The position numbers and the translations under genes were made by a program. A stretch of 26,768 bases of DNA, from NCBI GenBank assembly GCA_035456465.1, contig DATIDD010000076.1, positions 1 to 26,768 on the forward strand. The letters run 5' to 3'. Of this stretch, positions 23,129-26,768 are shown piece after piece. Position 1 is the stretch's first letter; every line of letters starts with the position of its first letter. The notes under the pieces were generated by a model. That model saw nothing but the letters and a program-made list of their open reading frames with translations. It was not told the origin of the DNA and ran no database searches. The stretch is from DATHTC01 sp035456465. Its GTDB lineage: Bacteria; Actinomycetota; Thermoleophilia; Gaiellales; Gaiellaceae.

Positions 23129-23865
23129 GCCCGCTCGGCGGCGGCCGCCCGCCGCCAGTCGCGGACGCTCTTCCCGCCCACGACGGCGAGCACGAGCGCG
23201 AGCATCGCGAAGGGCAGGATCAGCCACAGCGGGCTGACGCGGCTCTCGTAGTCGCTCGGGCTCTGCGCCCTGCCGATCGCGAAGGCGTTCGCGCCGTCGG
23301 CGTCCGCACCGCCCGCGGCGGCGGAGACGATGCTCGCGGGCGACCAGTTGCTCACCCGCCAGCGCCGCTGCGGGCCGCTGCCGGAGAGCGTCACGTCCAT
23401 GTAGAAGGTCATCGGCTTCGTGGTCGAGCCCTTCTTCGGGTAGACGCTGACCCGCCAGCCCACGAGCGTCGGGTGCGAGTAGTCGAGCCGGTAGATCGCC
23501 GAGTCCACGGGATACGGCACGACCGGGATGTCGCCCGTCGCCCACGACTCCTTCGTGTAGCCCTCCCGCAGCGACGGGTGCACGACGTCCCACGCCTCGA
23601 CCGGGCGCTCGCGCGCGACCGCGGCGTGGAGGAAGCGGTTCGCGGTCGCGATGGTGGCCTGCTTGACCTCCTTCGTCAGCGGCACGTTCTTCGCCGTCGG
23701 GATCACGACCGCCGGCTGGTTCGAGATCCGTTCCGGCTCGCGCTCGACGTCTGGGTAGAGCACGGCGAAGGCGACGACGGCTCCCGCGAGGGTGAGCAGG
23801 CCGCCGCTCCAGGCCAGGCGGCGCCGCCGGCGCGGCGAGGCCAGGAACCCGGTCTGCGGCTCCAC
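23095..23865 (-). CDS. Membrane-anchored protein of unknown function, paralogue 2
   Basis: 256-residue protein not recognised as a named family. An Arg-rich N-terminus (RRRRR 12-16) and one helix (about 18-38) precede a domain of about 160 residues, then a second helix (about 217-236) and a basic, Ser-rich tail, so the middle domain is expected outside the cell. It shares with its upstream neighbour the block HPSLREG-x-TK-x-x-W-x-x-GDIPVVPYPV (96-120). GTG 23865 follows the neighbour's TAG by five bases. The fold may be NTF2-like or Mce-associated-like; this is a guess. Confidence 0.75.
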   Translation of the reverse strand: MEPQTGFLASPRRRRRLAWSGGLLTLAGAVVAFAVLYPDVEREPERISNQPAVVIPTAKNVPLTKEVKQATIATANRFLHAAVARERPVEAWDVVHPSLREGYTKESWATGDIPVVPYPVDSAIYRLDYSHPTLVGWRVSVYPKKGSTTKPMTFYMDVTLSGSGPQRRWRVSNWSPASIVSAAAGGADADGANAFAIGRAQSPSDYESRVSPLWLILPFAMLALVLAVVGGKSVRDWRRAAAAERAYRSSSTSNPS

Positions 23866-23870
23866 GAGCC

Positions 23871-24425
23871 CTAGCTGGCCGAGGACGACGGGATCGGAAC
23901 CGTCGAGTACGGCCCCCAGTAGTCCACGAGCCAGTGCCCGTGGAACTTCCGGACGCCGATGAAGAACATCTGCGGCTTCACGCCCGCGGCGCCCTTCTCG
24001 GGGGACAGCGCGACCCGCATCACCGCGGAGTTCTTGTACGACTCCTCGACGCTCATCGGGGCGGGGTCGGTGGAGCTGACCGGGTACGGGACGACCGGGA
24101 TGTCGCCCGACAGCCACTGCTGCTTCGTGAGCCCCTCGCGGAGCGCCGGATGCGCCAGGCTCCAGCCACGGGCGAGGTCCTTGCGGGTCACCGTGGTGAG
24201 GATGAACTCACCCGCGACCTTGCGCGCCTCGCGCGGGAGCGGCGACTTCGGGCCGGAGTTGACGACCACCGCCGGCTCGTCCGAGACGACCTCCTGCTCC
24301 TTCGAGCCGGTGTCCCCGACCACGAGCACGAGGCCGAGGGCCACGCCGATCGCGACGACCGCGCTGCCGATCCACAGGAGCCGGCGCTGCGCGCGCGGCG
24401 AGGAGAGCGAGGAGCGAACGCTCAT
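23871..24425 (-). CDS. Membrane-anchored protein of unknown function, paralogue 1
   Basis: 184-residue protein with a basic N-terminus, one membrane helix (about 16-37) and an extracytoplasmic domain. It carries the block HPALREG-x-TK-x-x-W-x-x-GDIPVVPYPV (92-116) and, earlier, EPAVVVNSGP, both mirrored in the next gene. The domain ends in HGHWLVDYWGPYS. It lacks the second helix found in the partner. ATG 24425 has TACACT six bases upstream and no Shine-Dalgarno. The two genes form a two-gene operon. Confidence 0.75.
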   Translation of the reverse strand: MSVRSSLSSPRAQRRLLWIGSAVVAIGVALGLVLVVGDTGSKEQEVVSDEPAVVVNSGPKSPLPREARKVAGEFILTTVTRKDLARGWSLAHPALREGLTKQQWLSGDIPVVPYPVSSTDPAPMSVEESYKNSAVMRVALSPEKGAAGVKPQMFFIGVRKFHGHWLVDYWGPYSTVPIPSSSAS

Positions 24426-24431
24426 GCGACG

Positions 24432-24437
24432 AGTGTA
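24432..24437 (-). promoter_or_regulatory. Candidate -10 box of the paralogue pair (leaderless)
   Basis: TACACT on the minus strand six bases before ATG 24425, placing the predicted transcript start at the A of ATG. Confidence 0.45.
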
Positions 24438-24456
24438 GACGGCGCCGCCGCCGATG

Positions 24457-24484
24457 GGTTAGCGGCGTTAACCGGCGCTTAAAC
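24457..24484. promoter_or_regulatory. TTA-rich repeat cluster in a divergent gap, operator-like
   Basis: In GC-rich surroundings the gap 24426-24530 has TTAGCGGCG (24459-24467) directly followed by TTAACCGGCG (24468-24477) and then CTTAAAC. GGTTA (24457-24461) and TAACC (24469-24473) form an inverted repeat. It lies between the paralogue pair and the dapB-like gene, so it could bind a regulator of either. Confidence 0.35.
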
Positions 24485-24530
24485 CGAGACGGCTCGGCCG
24501 CTGCGCCGGGCGTCCCGGCATCATCCGGCC

Positions 24531-25340
24531 ATGCGCGACGGCGACCCGGCAGCCTCCACCCCGCTCGCGGTCTGCGTGGCCGGCGCGACGGGCTGGGCGG
24601 GGGGCGCCGTCGCCGAAGCCGTCGCCGAGGCGGAGGGGCTCGCGCTGCGCTGCGCGGTCAGCCGCTCTGCCGCCGGGGGCGACCTGCACGGCGCGCCGGT
24701 CTTCGCGTCGGTCGCCGAGGCGCTCGACGCGACGGACGGGGTGCACGTCCTCGTCGACTACACCGCGCACGACGTGGTCAAGGCGAACGTGCTCGCGGCG
24801 GTCGAGCGCGGCGTCTCGGTCGTCGTCGGCACCTCCGGCCTCGAAGCCGCCGACGACGAGGAGATCGACCGCGCCGCGCGGGCCGCCGGCGTCGGCGTGG
24901 TCGCGGCCGGGAACTTCTCTCTCACCGCGGCGATCGCGCAGGCGGCGGCCCTGCTGGCGGCGCGGCACATCCCGCACTGGGAGATCGTGGACTACGCGAG
25001 CGCGACGAAGCCCGACGCGCCGAGCGGCACCGCCCGCGAGCTCGCCGAGCGCCTGGGGCAGGTCCGCCGGCCGGAGCCCGGGCGCCCGGTGGAGGAGACC
25101 GCCGGCGACGCGAGGGCCCGCGGCGCGAACGTCGGCGGCGGCCAGGTGCACTCGCTGCGCCTGCCGAGCTTCACGGTCTCGACTGAGGTCGTGTTCGCCC
25201 TCCCGGACGAGCGGCTCTCGATCCGCCACGACGCCGGCGCGTCGGCGGCCCCGTACGTCGCCGGCACGCTGCTCGCCGTGCGCGCCGCGCCGACGGTGAC
25301 GGGCCTCCAGCGCGGCCTCGACACGCTGCTGCTGCGCTGA
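24531..25340 (+). CDS. DapB-like dihydrodipicolinate reductase homologue lacking the catalytic His pair
   Basis: 269-residue Rossmann reductase related to 4-hydroxy-tetrahydrodipicolinate reductase of lysine/diaminopimelate synthesis. The nucleotide loop is GATGWAGG (18-25), GTSG is at 100-103, GNFS at 127-130, and KPDAPSGTA (160-168) is the classic DapB substrate loop. However E-A-H-H-R-H-K of DapB is here D-Y-A-S-A-T-K (154-160), so the catalytic His is missing. It may be a divergent DapB or a DapB-like enzyme with another substrate. Start ATG 24531 has no Shine-Dalgarno; CATCAT lies six bases upstream. Convergent with the mutase gene. Confidence 0.82.
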   Translation: MRDGDPAASTPLAVCVAGATGWAGGAVAEAVAEAEGLALRCAVSRSAAGGDLHGAPVFASVAEALDATDGVHVLVDYTAHDVVKANVLAAVERGVSVVVGTSGLEAADDEEIDRAARAAGVGVVAAGNFSLTAAIAQAAALLAARHIPHWEIVDYASATKPDAPSGTARELAERLGQVRRPEPGRPVEETAGDARARGANVGGGQVHSLRLPSFTVSTEVVFALPDERLSIRHDAGASAAPYVAGTLLAVRAAPTVTGLQRGLDTLLLR

Positions 25341-25374
25341 CGCCTCGGAAGACGGCTGTCAGAAGACCGGCGTC
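25339..25374. terminator. Weak dyad between the convergent dapB-like and mutase genes
   Basis: GACGCC (25339-25344) and GGCGTC (25369-25374) are complementary, with a small GAC-GGCT-GTC hairpin (25351-25360) in the loop. The 18-base gap 25341-25358 has no other signal. Weak evidence for termination. Confidence 0.25.
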
Positions 25375-26768
25375 TCGCGCCAGACGCCCCAGACCTCGCG
25401 CAGCGCGTCGCACATCTCGCCCATGGTCACATAGGCGCGCGTCGCCTCGAGGATGGGGCCCATCAGGTTCTCGTCGCCGGCGGCCGCCTGCCGCAGCCGC
25501 GTGAGCGCCGCCTCGACCGCGGCGACGTCGCGGCGCGCGCGGACCGCCTGCACGCGCTCGACCTGCTTCTGCTCGAGGGCGGGGTCGACCTTCAGGAGCT
25601 CGACCGGCGGCTCGTCCTCGAGGACGTAGCGGTTGACGCCGACGACGACCCGCTCCCCCGCCTCGACCTCCGACTGGTAGCGGAACGACGCGTCGGCGAT
25701 CTCGCGCTGGAAGAAGTTCTCCTTGATCGCCTCGACGACGCCGCCGAGCTCCTCGATCCGGCGGAAGTAGTCGTACGCCTCGGCCTCGATCCGGTTCGTC
25801 TGCGCCTCGACGAAGTAGGAGCCGCCGAGCGGGTCGATCGCGTTGACGACGCCGGTCTCGTGGGCGATCACCTGCTGGGTGCGCAGCGCGATCCGGACGG
25901 CGTGCTCGGTGGGGAGCGCGAGCGCCTCGTCGAACGAGTTCGTGTGGAGCGACTGCGTGCCGCCGAGCACCGCCGCCAGCGCCTCGAGCGCCGTGCGGAC
26001 GACGTTCACCTCCGGCTGCTGGGCCGTCAGCGAGACGCCGGCGGTCTGCGTGTGGAACCGCATCAGCCACGAGCGCGGGCTCTTCGCCCCGTAGCGCTCC
26101 CGCAGCTCCCGCGCCCAGATCCGCCGCGCGGCGCGGTACTTGGCGATCTCCTCGAAGAAGTCGAGGTGCGCGTTGAAGAAGAACGAGAGGCGCGGCGCGA
26201 AGTCGTCGACGTCGAGGCCGCGGTCGATCGCCCACTCGACGTACGTGAACCCGTTCGCGAGCGTGAACGCGAGCTCCTGGGCGGCCGTCGAGCCGGCCTC
26301 GCGGATGTGGTAGCCGCTAATCGAGATCGGGTGCCACTTCGGCATCTCCCGCGCGCAGAACTCGACCATGTCGGTGACGAGCCGCATCGACGGCTCCGGC
26401 GGGAAGATGTACTCCTTCTGCGCGATGTACTCCTTGAGGATGTCCGTCTGGATCGTCCCGCGGAGCTCGCGCATCGGCACGCCCTGCTGCTCGCCGACGA
26501 CCGCGTAGAACGCGAGCAGCATCGCGGCCGGCGAGTTGATCGTCATCGACGTCGAGACCTCGCCGAGCGGGATCCCGTCGAACAGGGTCTCCATGTCGGC
26601 GAGCGAGTCGACCGCCACGCCCTCGCGCCCCACCTCGCCGAGCGAGCGGGCGTGGTCGGAGTCGTAGCCCATCAGGGTCGGCATGTCGAAGGCGGTCGAG
26701 AGCCCCGTCTGGCCGTGGTCGCGCAGGTACCGGAAGCGCGCGTTCGTCTCCTCGGCGGTGCCGAACCC
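25359..26768 (-). CDS. B12-dependent acyl-CoA mutase large subunit, 5' end beyond the window; isobutyryl-CoA-mutase-type specificity residue
   Basis: 469 residues are visible, starting within GFGTAEETNARF, so about 80-90 N-terminal residues are missing. The TIM-barrel motifs FDMPTLMGYDSD (27-38), TIQTDILKEYIAQKEY (105-120), SISGYHIREAG and NPLGGSYF-like DPLGGSYFVE identify the methylmalonyl-CoA mutase family. The chain ends without a B12 domain, so it needs a separate small subunit such as 21975-22370. Gln117 (in EYIAQKEY) replaces the Arg that binds the methylmalonyl carboxylate, as in isobutyryl-CoA mutase. Commonly annotated as methylmalonyl-CoA mutase; I consider that substrate doubtful. 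Confidence 0.92.
   Translation of the reverse strand, partial: GFGTAEETNARFRYLRDHGQTGLSTAFDMPTLMGYDSDHARSLGEVGREGVAVDSLADMETLFDGIPLGEVSTSMTINSPAAMLLAFYAVVGEQQGVPMRELRGTIQTDILKEYIAQKEYIFPPEPSMRLVTDMVEFCAREMPKWHPISISGYHIREAGSTAAQELAFTLANGFTYVEWAIDRGLDVDDFAPRLSFFFNAHLDFFEEIAKYRAARRIWARELRERYGAKSPRSWLMRFHTQTAGVSLTAQQPEVNVVRTALEALAAVLGGTQSLHTNSFDEALALPTEHAVRIALRTQQVIAHETGVVNAIDPLGGSYFVEAQTNRIEAEAYDYFRRIEELGGVVEAIKENFFQREIADASFRYQSEVEAGERVVVGVNRYVLEDEPPVELLKVDPALEQKQVERVQAVRARRDVAAVEAALTRLRQAAAGDENLMGPILEATRAYVTMGEMCDALREVWGVWRETPVF

Overview
The window is very GC-rich DNA (roughly 70% or more by eye), densely packed with genes, few gaps longer than 100 bases, many GTG starts and four-base stop/start overlaps. 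Product set and gene order (atp operon; wecA-upp-glyA-tsaC-prmC-prfA; DUF1385-rpmE; etfBA-ETF-QO; two-subunit B12-dependent acyl-CoA mutase; twin OsmC genes) point to an actinobacterium, probably Thermoleophilia (Gaiellales/Solirubrobacterales). This placement is inferred from family resemblance, not from a marker comparison. It looks like chromosomal backbone: I see no transposase, integrase, phage gene, CRISPR array, tRNA or rRNA.

Layout. (1) 1-4080, minus strand: F0F1 ATP synthase operon atpZ-like, atpI-like, atpB, atpE, atpF, atpH, atpA (atpA runs off the left edge). (2) 4162-4917, plus: an alpha/beta hydrolase, facing region 3 across a stem-loop that carries its stop codon. (3) 4934-10555, minus: prfA, prmC, tsaC, glyA, upp and a WecA/MraY-family transferase: translation termination, tRNA modification, one-carbon and pyrimidine metabolism, then a wall-glycan step. 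(4) 10582-12879, minus: two OsmC-like paralogues, a 229-base gap with nested stem-loops, a DUF1385 membrane protein and rpmE. (5) 12876-16142, minus: a threonine-dehydratase-like PLP enzyme, DUF6448, an internally duplicated DUF6766 membrane protein, a 27-residue membrane peptide and a secreted lytic transglycosylase. (6) 16190-20917, minus: etfB, etfA, ETF:quinone oxidoreductase and an MFS exporter, i.e. an electron route from acyl-CoA dehydrogenases to quinone. (7) 21073-25340, mixed strands: secreted M23 peptidase, B12-binding mutase subunit, metallo-beta-lactamase-fold protein, two paralogous membrane-anchored proteins of unknown function and a DapB-like reductase. (8) 25359-26768, minus: large subunit of an acyl-CoA mutase, running off the right edge.

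Links. The ETF genes and the acyl-CoA mutase would fit branched-chain or odd-chain acyl-CoA catabolism; the mutase carries the isobutyryl-CoA-mutase-type Gln rather than the methylmalonyl-CoA-type Arg. PrmC methylates the GGQ loop of the release factor encoded just upstream of it. Several operon-first genes lack a Shine-Dalgarno and have a TANNNT box 6-10 bases before the start, suggesting leaderless transcripts, whereas many internal genes use strong Shine-Dalgarno sites or GTGA overlaps.

Most unusual: the nested stem-loop element at 11553-11685; ETF-QO with one of four cluster cysteines replaced; a DapB homologue without the catalytic His pair; the mutase specificity residue; and the paired membrane-anchored paralogues. 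No intergenic gap exceeds 300 bases.
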